Shown here in pieces: positions 36,864 to 48,100 of a DNA stretch of 64,000 bases. The DNA lies in the NCBI GenBank assembly GCA_050084515.1, contig CM114272.1, positions 16,492,001 through 16,556,000 on the forward strand, in the 5' to 3' direction. Under the pieces are notes generated by a model. That model was not told the DNA's origin. It did no database searches and saw nothing but the letters and a program-made list of their open reading frames with translations. Position numbers and translations under genes: made by a program. This DNA comes from Blasia pusilla. Its lineage: Eukaryota > Marchantiophyta > Marchantiopsida > Blasiales. How positions within the stretch are numbered: the first letter of the stretch is position 1; every line of letters starts with the position of its first letter.

Positions 36864-37545
36864 GTGGAGTGCACGTGCAACAATTACTGTACGTTGAGAT
36901 TGATGATTTTACAAGGCACGCTTTACTTCACCATGTGGCGCAGTTACGCCTTCGATTTCCCAACTTTGGGCGATTCGAGGTCCCGCGTGGTGACGAGTGC
37001 ACATCAGGTGCGCGTAGGGATCGGCCCAACAATGTTGTTGGATGCAGAGGGGTGTAGGTTCACGAGCACATCGCCCGCATCTTTGGTGGACCGACTTGGT
37101 GCCACATGAAGTGTTGTAGAGGTCTTATGCGAGAGTGGAACACCTCTCCGATTTGTTGGTGGATTCTATTCTGGATCCATGTCATCAATTATAGGCAATG
37201 AGGCACGATGATCGACCGCTGTTGACTATGGTCAACATGATTGGCATGCCACGGTCAGCCTTTCCCACATTTGTGAGTTTTCTGGCTTCCTATGCATTCA
37301 TGGAGGCCGGACCTGGCTTGGTTTGGGATGATCAGGTACATCAATTGATGGAGCCCAATGCCGATGAGCGAGAGCAAGAATTGGGATTCCCCATACGAAT
37401 GACGGCAGTATCGTTACTATCAGAGGCATCACGACGTCATGTCTGAGGTCAGGAAATGGATCTGAATTGCTTGGCATGGATTTTCAGCTTAGGAGTAGCT
37501 AAGCAACATCGTTTGAGGATGCGACAGATCACAGCTGTTGCGTTG
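36864..37545 (+). pseudogene. Rest of the DNA methyltransferase, copy 2, catalytic core deleted
   Basis: After motif I comes a stop, then QQLLYVEIDD, TRHALLHHVAQ and RLRFPNF. At about 36967 the sequence jumps to the stretch that follows motif VI in copies 4 and 5 (the shared PRGDECTSGAR region), so about 250 bp carrying the PCQ and ENV motifs is missing. Later segments keep the C-terminal signatures: MVNMIGMPRSAFPT, GPGLVWDDQVHQLMEP, EREQELGFP and a degraded form of the MDLNCLTWIFSL block at about 37455-37490. It cannot encode an active enzyme. Confidence 0.75.
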
Positions 37546-37829
37546 ATGAGCCCCATGCCTATGGAGACAGTTGAGGCAGTGGCTGGGGGCGAGACCCGAG
37601 GAGATCAACATACCAGGGATGATCGAGAGAGATACCCTTGGACTTCTTGGGATGTTTTGCAGGTACGTCAGGAGATGATAGCCACAACATCAAGTGTAGT
37701 TCCAAGTTTTGCACGTGGAGGAGATCAGATTTTGCAATTGGATGTAGGGGAGGAGTCGAGTGTTGTTATCCGAGACGCGGTTGCACCATAGCAACCATTG
37801 ATACCCGCGCTGGAGAGTCCTATCGTGGT

Positions 37830-39290
37830 CACGATGGAGACTTGGGAGCCAGATATGGGCCCTAAGTTGATAGGAGGAGAGCGACGCCGGATACGTCAGT
37901 TCCTTAGTAGTTATAGGAGTTATTTTGCATTTAGCATGCATGATTTGGGTATGCTGAAGGGTCTCGAGGGATCCACATTGCGTTGTCGAGCGACACGCCG
38001 ATCTTCCGACAAACCTACAAGTACAGTGATATGAAGAGGGCTCTGATTAAGAGTAGGAGCCAAGACTTGGTTGGAGCAGGACTAGTGGAGATGTTGCATG
38101 GAGAGTATACATCTGCCACTGTCATGCCCGCCAAGAAGGATGTGCATGGCAACTGGAGGGATAGCCGGATGTGTGGAGACAAACAAAGTCCGATAGGTAT
38201 GCCATGCCCATCCTTGAGGAGATCTTTGCTGCTATTGGGCATGCAAAGGTCTTCATTTTGTTAGATCTTCGAGCCGGATACCATCAGTTGTCTATCAGAT
38301 TGGAGGACAGGCAAAAGACGACATTTTGGGGCATCGATCCTCATGGGGAGGATTGCTTGTACCAGTGGCGGTTCTTACTATTTGGGTTAAAGAATGGTCC
38401 GATTGAGTTTCAAAGGATTATGGATAGGATCTTGGCAGGTCTGGATTTTGCTAGGTGTTATATTGATGACATCGTAGTCTTTAGCGCCACTGTTGAGGAG
38501 CATGAGCGACATCTAGAGGAGGTGTTTCGACAATTGTAGTTACATGGGCTGAAGCTACATCCAGACAAGTGCAAATTCTTCTATGACTAGATTGAGTACT
38601 TGAGTCATACCATATACCCATGTGGCCTTGGTGTGTAGTAGACGAAGGTAGAGGCTATTTCACGTATTCCACGCCCTACAGATATGAGTCGAGTTTGTTC
38701 ATTCATGGGATTGGCGAACTTCTATCGACGATAAGTCCGTTAAGGGTTTCAATTTGATTGTGAAGCCGCAAACCTTGCTGACCAAGGTGGATCATGAGTG
38801 GCCCTGGGGGATGAGCAGGAGAGAGCATTTCAGCTGCTTAAGGACAGATTGATGTCCGTGCCCATATTGAGGAGAACGATTAGGGGGCTTCCTTTCAAGT
38901 TGCATATCGATTGGAGCATGTTGGGGCTTGGAGCCATGCTTACACATCATGACAATGATAGTAGAGACTTTGTGGTGGCTTACGCTAGTCACTCGAACAA
39001 CGCTGCATAGGCAAAGTACAGCTCGTATGAGGGTGAGTTCTTGGCTGCAGTGTGGGTTGCTGTAGATTTCGGGTATTATCTATTCGGAAACCCCTTTACC
39101 ATTATCTATTCGGAAATCCCTTTACCATTATTACTAATCACCAGACACTAAAGTAGTTGATGGAGTCCAACAAGCTTACAGGGAAGCTTGCAAGGTGTGT
39201 TGTTTTCTTGCAGAAGTATGACTTTTAGGTGGTACATAGACCTGGAATGCTCAACCAGGATGCAGATGATTTGAGCTATAACCTATGTTC
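37830..39290 (+). pseudogene. Reverse transcriptase and RNase H of Ty3/gypsy copy 2
   Basis: RT signatures appear across frames: SRSQDLVGAGLVEM (RT start, intact here), TSATVMPAKKDVHG, LLDLRAGYHQLSI, TTFWGIDP, CLYQWRFLLFGLKNGP and the catalytic CYIDDIVVFS (38171-38539 frame). RNase H follows at 38798-39290 with DFVVAYASHSNNAA and a stop-broken version of the TDHQPL region. A 20-base deletion near 38180 removes the GDYRPINR segment and shifts the frame; several TAG stops follow. Copies 4 and 5 have 16 bases fewer at the RT start. Confidence 0.85.
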
Positions 39291-39414
39291 GAGTCAGCGA
39301 GATGCGACTAGAGCTCGTTGGCATGGAGAGAGTGATGAAGAGTTGGTGCCAAGATGGCACGCGTCAGCCTATTTGGCCTTGTTGGCTATGTAGAGCCAGA
39401 TTGCCGAGACTTCA

Positions 39415-40923
39415 ATGGCGAGGTCTGATGGAGAGTCCTTAGATCCAGAGGCCCGTGAGGAGACGACAAGGAGCCAAGATATTCACGACTATGGAGTAGT
39501 CTTGGAGTACTTGCGTACTAGCAGCGTTGCGAGCATGGTGGGTGCTAGAGAGCGAGATCGGATCCTACAGCAAGCCAGACGGTTCCGGTGGGAGGGAACA
39601 CATATGTTGTGTGTTTGGGAGGATGGTAGAGTATGTGTACTGCCTCATCCTTCACAGAGAGCACATTTGGTGCGTCATGCCCACAAGGAGTTGGGTCATT
39701 TTGGGATGAAGCGGATGTATAGCTTGCTCTAGATACAATATTGGTGGTGAGGCGTGCAGATTGAAGTTCAATAGTTTGTTGCCAGGTGCATGGTATGTGA
39801 TTGGGTATGAGCATCGTTCAATGCTCCGACTCCATATTTGCATCCACTTCCGATCATGGGTTTAGGTTATAGATGGAGTTTGGATTTTGCAAGACCTTTA
39901 TCTTTGACAAAGCGCCATAGTCGTTATGTGTTGGTGATGGTCGAGCACTTCTCGAAGTGGATAGAGTTGGATGCATTTCCTGACAAAGCAAGTGAGGGAG
40001 TAGCGTATGCCTTCCTAGATTGTGTGCTGAGTCATTATGATGCACCAGTTGAGGTGTTGACAAACTTGGGTATAGAGTTTCGCAAGGAGTTTCAGGTCTT
40101 GTGTGATCAGGTGCTGATCGACCACCACACCACTTGCGAGATCATCTTGAGGCGGATGGACTAGTAGAGAGGGTTGTGCAAACAATGAAGAGAGGATTAT
40201 GCAAGTATGGCTTGCAGAGAGCTCACCTAGGAGATTGGGACCTCTACTTTCCGTGGTTGGCGATGGGATATAGATTTAGCATGGAGGCATCTTTAGTGTC
40301 TTTCTTACCGCACTTGCTACTTTATGGCCGAGATCTTGATTTACTTGCGGCCATTTGTCGAGATGTTGGTGAGGTGCTGAACCTTGATGACCCTGATGTA
40401 TGGATGCGAGCATGTTATGAGAGGGCTGAGTTGTTTAGGAGAGTGATACCCATGGTGTTTGAGAACTTAGCGATTGCCTAATATCGGGATGCGTTGAGGT
40501 ATGCGACTATTCGGGGAGGTGGTTATTGACCTACTATCCCAAGGTTTCATCAGGGAGACTATGTCTACTTGCAGCAGACGGCATCCGCGACGTTGAATGT
40601 GACTGCAGGGCGCACTATCTTGAGAGTGCGTGAGGTTTTGCCATCTGGTGTTCTCTTATTGGAGGGACGCGATGGTATGGTTTGGAAGGACCATGTGCGT
40701 AACTGTACGTCATGTCACCTTCCTAACATTGACGGTGCAGTTGATCCGAGCTTAGGAGTAGTTCCTACAGGCTTGCCATGTATGTTCTGTGGTTCCGCTC
40801 GTGGTGCAGCCACTATGCTAGTTTGTGATGGATGTTCGAGATGAAGGCATATGACATGTTTGACGCCACCTCTCACTAGGGTTCCTCCGGGACGATGGAT
40901 GTATCCCAGATGTACATAGATTA
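39415..40923 (+). pseudogene. Integrase with C-terminal PHD finger (copy 2)
   Basis: The zinc-binding region reads HKELGHFGMKRMYSLL (39.67-39.73 kb). The catalytic core follows as GLGYRWSLDFARP, YVLVMVEHFSKWIEL and EVLTNLGIEF (the second acidic residue is D to N here), then RVVQTMKRGL. The integrase tail at 40569-40740 (RTILRVREVLPSGVLLLEG, VWKDHVRNC) runs without a break into a PHD finger: CMFCGSARGAATMLVCDGC, then a TGA in place of the Trp codon, then HMTCLTPPL and GRWMYPRC. The uninterrupted 91-codon frame 40569-40844 shows the PHD finger is fused to integrase. In LTR elements, domains at this position (for example chromodomains) can steer integration to particular chromatin; that role is inferred here. 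Confidence 0.85.
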
Positions 40924-41229
40924 GGTAGTTCTAGATTCCGACTTGTGTCTGTGATATGGATGACAAGAAGGCGACTAACAATGGGGCCACATGAGCACAT
41001 GGCCTTTTTGCTCTTAGCGTCCGAGAGATGTATGTCATGGTAGGTAGGGATAGATGGCTATCTCGAGTTAGAGGGACCTAACCACTAGCTAGGGGGGCGA
41101 TTGGAGATATTTTGGTATTTCTTGTCTCGTTGTTTGGATACCATGAGTCAACATGGGATCGTGCGTGCTTGTGTGTATGTTCGGTGATAGCGATGTATAT
41201 TGTGTAGCGATGTGTATGCGCACAATAAC

Positions 41230-41355
41230 TGTCACATCTTCTAGGATAGATCGGTGAGATCTAGTAGAGCGCCTTCAGAGACACTGGAGGAGAGCCTCAA
41301 AGAGGTCGAGGATGACCTGCTGAGGCCAGGGGTAATCTCCGAGAGTAGATTTCCT
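41230..41355 (+). repeat. Truncated 3' LTR of Ty3/gypsy copy 2
   Basis: It begins TGTCACATCTTCTAGG and pairs with 32689 onward (shared GAGATCTAGTAGAGCGCCTT and GAGGTCGAGGATGACC). It stops at about 41355, where AT-rich DNA with no further similarity begins. A purine run, TAGGGGGGCGA, lies at 41090-41100, about 130 bp upstream; it could be the polypurine tract, in which case the LTR would start near 41102 instead. Confidence 0.6.
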
Positions 41356-44077
41356 CTTTTTTTTAAATTCTCTGGTTTAATTCATGATCTGTCTCATAAA
41401 TATCAACTTCACATGTGTATCTATGTTTACTTATTAACAATAGTAATAAAATTCCAATACAATTAGATTGAATTTTTCTCTATTAGTGTTTTTCAAACGC
41501 TATGACCATAGTAAAGTTTCGATCCCTTCTCTTAGGACATGCCTTTATAATTTCACATAGCTCTCCAAATGAAAGATAACTTTGGAACTATGAACAAAAT
41601 AAAAGCTTTTGTGAGAGATTATTATTTTCTTTTTTTTCCATTTTCATCCCTTAGGCTATTATTTGGGAGAATTGAGAATTTAATGTTTTAGATCCATATG
41701 TTTTAAGAACTATTTGAAAGAATTTTTTTCTCTCCTATATTTTTAAACAACATCCATTCATATTTTAATCATTTAAAAGAAAAAGAAAAAGGTGAAAACA
41801 AGTTTTTCTACTTTCTTAAGGAATGGAAATTATAAATTCGTAAAAAATGAATTGAATTCCTTTCATATGAAAATTTATTTTCTTACCAAATAAAAAAAGT
41901 TTTAAAAAAATATATTAAAATGTGATATTCACTTATAAGGGAGAAAAAATTTTATAATTTATAATTGCATTTCTAATCCACATGAAGCCTTTATGCCTTT
42001 GGGATCCCTTCCGTTTATGTGATAGTAGCCTACATCCCATATGACATGCACATTCACAACCAAGTTTCAAACGGTTATTGTTGGGATTACTATGGAATAT
42101 ATTTATTTTTTAAATAGAGATCTCCATTTTTTACAAATTCTTAGACGAAGAATCTGAGAAAAAAAAATTTTAGAAAAAAATTCCAAATGAAAGAAGACAA
42201 AATAGATGAAATTTATTTTCATAACCAATGGCATGATCTGAAGTAAATGAGGGGGCTAGGATGAATGAGGGAAGGAATTTTCCTTGCTGCCAAAGTGGCA
42301 AAATACACAAAGATAAAAATATTTCGAAATATTCCCATCTTGAAAGGAGGAGGCGAGAAATTCGTGAACAGAAGGACTAGTTATTACTATCTAATAATAT
42401 TTCTTTCCACAGGGCATAGATTCCTTACAAGAACTCGGAAGTAAAGTTCTTTTGAACGAGTCGGATATTTTAATTCGACACGGCTGGTCAACTTGGATTC
42501 ATTCATTGGGGTATAGTGTTGCGATTTGATGAAATGGGTATTCAACCCCAAATTTATTCCCTTTGCTTATTTTAGCTGCTCACATACATTTATTTGACAT
42601 GTACTGTACTGCTAGAATGAAGGCCGGCTCACACGGAGGCCACCGAAATGATTTCCAAGTTTTTACATCCTCTTTTTAGACGCATTTATTTCCTTGGCTA
42701 GCGTATATTTTTAGTTTGATTTGAGATTTGTCCACGATATCAATGTGAAGTGTCTGATCCTCCTCCTCCGTTCGCAAGTGGAAAATGGATTTCACTAGTG
42801 AGAACTGATTGTTTCGTAATCACGTTAAGAAGAAAAGACTGAGTTGTTTCAAAAGAGGGGACTCAAAGAGTCAAAATCATGTTAAGAAGTAGTCGGATTA
42901 GGAAAGACGGCGTAAGTACGTGTCCCGAGGAGATCACGCTACTGACAGTACCACCCGTCGTCTAACACGCCCTTACGTCGGTCCTAGGGTGGGGCTCGGA
43001 GGAGACGCGCGCGAGGCATATATTGTCCTGGACTAGGACTATCGTGGAGCCTGCGGCCCTGAGCAAGGAGAAATAATACGGATCAGACTGTGGTAGGCGG
43101 TACCAGGCAGGCCCCACGTCCCCATGAGTTCGTGACTAGTCACCGGCTCATCCAGTTTCTTGGCAGGGCGGTACACCGTGGCAGGCGGGCAGCGCTGAGA
43201 TTGCACTGAGTGCTGTCAGTCGTTCCCCGATTCGTGTCTGACATATACCGGTAGTCGTACTCGTACTGGCCTGCCAAATGGCGGGGCCCCCTCTATTATA
43301 CCACCCGGCAGTCCTAGTCCTAGTAGGAGTAGGAGACTGTAGGACTTGCAACTACCAGTGACGGTGGATACTAGCCTACTGCCGGTCGCCGTCGTTCTTC
43401 CCACTTACGATCCTGCCTTTAAAAGCTAAAGTACACTATAGTACAGCGCAGGGAAGGACGGGCCCGGGATGGGCCCACAGCGCGGACGGGCTCGGGATCC
43501 CGTGTAGTTTCCACAGTTAAGGAGGCTCGTCGTCGGACGGAACGAGCGTCACGGGTGCCTTGAGAGAGGGAGTTTTGGAGCGGTACCGGGAAGGAAAGAT
43601 GGAAACTGGCCCACCGGGAAACAGCTAGACGCACCGCAGCGGGTAGGTCGACTTCTGGGCCAATTCGGGAAAGGGACCGGTATTTCATTCATTCATCACA
43701 TAACCGGGAAGTGATCTTGGCGACCGGGAGTCACAGTGGGAAGTTTCTAGTAGTAAAAAAAGCTGCCCCGGCCGTTTCGGGCCCACAAGAGTGAACGGGT
43801 AGGAGGCCGCATTGATGAAAGATGTTCATCCAACGACGGACCTGACGGGCTAAGGCTGCGGAGAGTGCCTACGAGATAACCACGGACGGACGGAGGTACC
43901 GGATCGCAGTGGAATCTGAGCGAATACTGCCCGCCCTTGCCGTGCGCGACGATCGATGGGAGAGCGCAAAGCACGTGGCTCAAGGCAGCACCCGGTCTCC
44001 AGGCGCCACGTACGGCGCACCTCAATCCTCCGAATCCTCGAATAGCCAAATCTGGGCCTCCACAACGACTGCAACGA

Positions 44078-44215
44078 AATACTGGACTTTCAAGTTGCCT
44101 GGGATTTAGAGTATTTTCAAATCGCGGGGCAGGGCGTAGAAGTACTGAATCTTCAAGTTTGCTGGCCTTCGGAGCATTTTCAAATTTCGGGGCAGGGCAG
44201 AGCAGGGCATAGAAG
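44078..44215. repeat. Two diverged tandem copies of a 62-70 bp unit
   Basis: Each copy has a GAAxTACTG start, CTTCAAGTTxxC-like middle and a shared end TTTTCAAATxxCGGGGCAGGGC. A partial third copy may follow. The 174-codon - strand frame 44271-43747 crosses it and gains a repeated PAPxFEN phrase, which is probably a by-product. Confidence 0.6.
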
Positions 44216-44574
44216 AGGCTGCAAATTCCAAGTTCTTGGGTGGAAAGTCGGGGTAGATATTGCAGAGCCATGGGGTTGTTTCTTTAGGCCACTACTGACT
44301 ATTAGCTGCCGCTCGTGCCCGGGAGTCCCCGTCTTGGGGGAAGTGAATTCTCTGGTGAAATGTGAGGATTTCGTGGATACGGGGTGAGTGAGGAGAGGGT
44401 CACAAGGATGTCACTCGTACTGTGAAAAGTGGAACATACGTACACAACTTTCTGGGCTTTAACACGAGGGTCAGAAAAGGGGATCGTAACGCATTCCAGG
44501 GAGAATCACGTGCCTGTGGGATCTACTTTCTAGACTCAATCAACGAGTGCTACATGGCATAGTCCGGGGAGTTT

Positions 44575-44770
44575 TTTCACGATAACCGGTACAGAACCGG
44601 TGTTCCGGAGCCCGGTCCGGTAAATTTAGATTTCTAACCGGCTTTTCAGATACGTTTACAAAGAAACCCCCTCTAAACCTGCCAGTTTTCTTCCGACGAG
44701 TTTGGATTAAATCGGAAAATTTCTATTTTAGCCGGCTACGATTACTCGTAACCCCGGATCTCCCCGTTCA
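44575..44770. repeat. Short dispersed repeat, copy b
   Basis: GATAACCGGTACAGAACCGG at the left and TACTCGTAACCCCGGATC at the right, with AAATCGGAAAATTTCTATTTT between, match the 16.9 kb copy in the same order. Confidence 0.5.
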
Positions 44771-45115
44771 TTGCTACATGGTGGTGATATAATATAGAGG
44801 TTAGGGGCTGTGGGTGAAACGGATGACTTTCATAGAGGGGTTATCGCAGGCGGTCGGCGATTAACTTTTATTGATAGCAAGAGTACGAAAGGTACGAACC
44901 CTAACCGACTCGAGGGATGCGACTGGCCTACGAGGAAGATTGGGGTAACTGATCCAACCTCGGCAGCTGCTAAGTGATCTGACACTTGAGGCAGCATTTT
45001 TCCTGCGATCATTCCCCAATGTCTGTGCGACTGATGTCTGCTTGCCATGGCTGAGAATTAGGCAGATATACTAGCGAGTATGAGACTCTGCAACCTATCT
45101 GGAAACTACTCAAAT

Positions 45116-48100
45116 TCATACGCATGCCCCTGATTTTTGGGGCAGGGCGTCATCACACAAGTTTATCTCCGCTAGGGAAGAAAATTTGAGGCGAAAGACC
45201 TCCGTGTGGAAGACCTGGCCTTGATTCATAATCCGCCGCAAAGATTTCTTGTACGCCATGCTGAAGCTATTATCGTCATAGTCCTTGTGCTCTCTTCGTA
45301 TCTTCACATTGTACTCCCTGTATTGTTCAGGGGCACTACCCAGCACAGCTGCAAAATATATTGAAACAGTTGTCATTCACAAGTTCCTGGCGATCGTAAA
45401 AGCCCAAAATTTGAGGCCTTGAAAGAGGTTTTGCTTGACAAGCTTTGTCATTGATCAGTTTCGTCACAAGCTAGTGGTAGTGCCATTCCGATTGATGGGT
45501 AAATAACCGATGACAGGTCCTGCTTCCGTTATAACCTTCACACATGAAATATAACAAACTCACCCAAATTGAAGTCCATAAAGAAGGCTAAATCTCCATC
45601 GGCGTTCCCTCCACAAATCACCTCATTGTTGTACAGAACCATGGCTTTTACTTTCTCAATCTGAATGGTAAACAGCAGCAGCAAACTGTTAAACAAGGTC
45701 CGAAGAAATACTGCCTTAATCAACACATAACTGTCTAGCTGGGTTGCACAAATTACTCTTTTGTTTGTATAGAATCATGGCTTTACGTTTTTACTCCGCA
45801 TGGTAACAAGCAGCTGCAAAATGCTAAAAAAACTCCGAAGAACTACTGCTTTGACCTGCAGAACTACCTATCAGGATTGCCAGACAAGCTCAAGGGTCTT
45901 ACAAACGTATCCCCTAATTCTGCCTCTGAAGCGAACTGGTCAAAAACTGCTGCACTTGCAATCTCGTTTGAGTCGGTGGCGAGGCCACTTGGATGGTACA
46001 CGGCATGTTGGAAAAACATTGCGAGTTGGACCACCACAGGATCTGCAATATAATGTGAATACCTGCACACATTTTCAAAACAGTTGCAACGCATATTTCA
46101 AAGCCACGCTCTTGACCTAATCGTCCACAAAAAGAACCTCTTGGTACTGCCATGAGACATACTAAAATTTTACCCGATGTCCGCAGAGGAAATTCCACTC
46201 ATTTCCTCTCCAAGATAGTTTGGTTTCTTGATCAACGATTCTGATTAGTTAGGTGAAAGGCTTAAAGATTAGAGAGTGCTAACTTCATATTAGAATCTGG
46301 TCCAAGCAAGGATCTAAGCGCCGTAGGAAAGCCCAATTCGATTTGAAGAAGAACAGGGAGACCAATCTCTGCAGTCATGCAAACTGGTAACACGAGTGGG
46401 GGGAGTTACTGGTGATATAGGGCATAAAGAATTCGAAGATGGGCAAAGTTGTGGTAATGGCGCCAGGGTTCACTGTAGGAGTTTTTAATTTTCTGCCACC
46501 ATTTGAAAGCTACTTCTTCATTGACGTGCAGGCGCTCCATTAGACCTGCCCATCTGAACCAAAGAGGATCTTCCCCCTTTCCTGTAAAACGCAATGCAAT
46601 GACACAGGAGTTGGTTCGAATGTCTACATAGACGGAGAAAGATCATTTCATTGAGAAAAGAGAAATCGAGTCAGATATCATCGAATTTCAAGCTATTCCG
46701 GATTAAAAATCTACATGACCAGATGCTTCTTCCTTATTGTTTGGTCTAATGAGCAAAACATGCTGCCCTAATGCTACCATCCATATACACCGCAAAGAAC
46801 TCAAAGAAACTATAGAGAGGTTTTTAACAAGTGAGGCCTCCTCTGCAGGACCTCAACAACATCTTGTCGAACACTCGTTTGACCTTCTACTTATCATAGA
46901 TCAGCAGATCTGAGCAGTAATTTAGCGGAGGAAAAATGCCTCTCATGTAAACCTAAAATATGTCCTTTTGGTGCCCTGAAAGATCAAAGAAAAGGGTAAG
47001 GACTATTAATTGTTTGAAATATGTGTACAACCATGAATAACTCTGCCCCAACAGGTTTGGCTCACATGGAAACTTTTTGTTCTTCATGATTGACGTCATA
47101 CATCAGGGGCAGGATTGACCCATCGATACAGGAAGACAGAAATAGACTCCTTTGTACACTATTATCCTCCCGGATAACACAACCTGCTAATCTGAGTCAC
47201 TCTATTTCTTCGATCCCTTTTCTGAAGCCCCAAGTGTAAAAACCTGAAAGCAGAACTGGCAGGCAGTGAGGGAGGTTTCAATTTAACATACCCACTTGTG
47301 ACAATCTGTTTCTCACACGTTCTTGAAGATGATACCATGCTTTGTCAACCTGTGCTCTTGTTTCATCCTTGGTGCCACCATTATGGACAATAACATTCCC
47401 AAAAGCCAGACATTCCTGACTACTCATCTGGACAAAGCTCCTTTCATTAGCTTGATATGAATTAGGAAAACTGACGCTCAGTAATGAACAAAACTGCCAC
47501 ATTCAGTATCTGTGCACGCTTCACAAGAGCTTGCTCTCCCTCTCATGAAGCCAGCAGAAATTCTAGGTCTCTGATGCAGCAGAATAAAGAATCTCAGAAG
47601 TGGCTTGTGTTTCACCTGAGAATTGATCCGCTTGTTGGCTTCTTCTTCACTGATTTGATTTCTTTCCATCAGCCGCTGGCGTGTTACCTCTTCAGGGGTG
47701 TACACGACCCATATTTCATTCACCTCTTTCTCCCACTTAGCTTCCAGCAAAAGGGCTGCTTCCACAACGAAGATATCTATTCCTTGCTCTGCTAGGGTTT
47801 CTCTTTCCTCCACAACCAAACTATGAATGGCAGCCCAAACAATTTTCTTCAAAATATCCATCTGGCTCTTATCAGTGAACACCAGTGAGCTCAGAGTCTG
47901 CCTGTTGATTGTACCGTCTACAGCCAATCCCACCTCACAGACGTCAGCATTGACTTCAACCACTGTAGCTACATCAGGCACTTCCGTGATAGGAGGAATA
48001 CAGATTCAGAAGGAATGATGTTTTCATTGACTACCTCCACCAAAAAAAAAGTTAACCTCAATTTCATTGCGGATTCAGGCACTCAATATAAGAAGGCACT

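Larger units (their letters stand above)
32689..41355 (+). mobile_element. Ty3/gypsy copy 2: near full-length DNMT- and PHD-encoding retrotransposon
   Basis: Domains run left to right as gag with zinc knuckle (34.2-35.2 kb), aspartic protease (36.0-36.5), C5-DNA methyltransferase (36.75-37.55), reverse transcriptase (37.8-38.7), RNase H (38.8-39.3), integrase (39.4-40.7) and PHD finger (40.8-40.92). Similar 120-bp blocks starting TGTCRCRTCTTYTAGGATAG at 32689 and 41230 mark the two LTRs; the 3' one is cut off at about 41355. The 5' LTR abuts a MITE remnant, so its true left edge may be lost. Many in-frame stops and small deletions break every gene, and the methyltransferase has lost its catalytic middle. 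The order is that of Ty3/gypsy elements (RT before integrase), with the methyltransferase inserted between protease and RT. Confidence 0.9.
41360..45110. other. Intergenic: AT-rich to 42.9 kb, GC-rich 42.9-44.3 kb
   Basis: 41.4-42.9 kb holds only short A/T-rich frames. 42.9-44.3 kb is GC-rich with frames on both strands; the longest is 174 codons at 44271-43747 (-), with no domain recognised. 44.3-45.1 kb contains the dispersed repeat at 44.58 kb and the region downstream of the CoA gene. Confidence 0.5.

Noticed and set aside
36864-37109. Copy 2 methyltransferase considered as potentially active
   Set aside because: About 250 bp holding the PCQ and ENV motifs is deleted and stops are present.
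43747-44271. 174-codon - strand frame in the GC-rich island
   Set aside because: No domain, crosses a tandem repeat, and the composition favours chance open frames.
46600-46620. GGTTCGAATG, reminiscent of a tRNA T-arm
   Set aside because: No matching A-box or cloverleaf upstream; it lies in an intron of the CoA gene.
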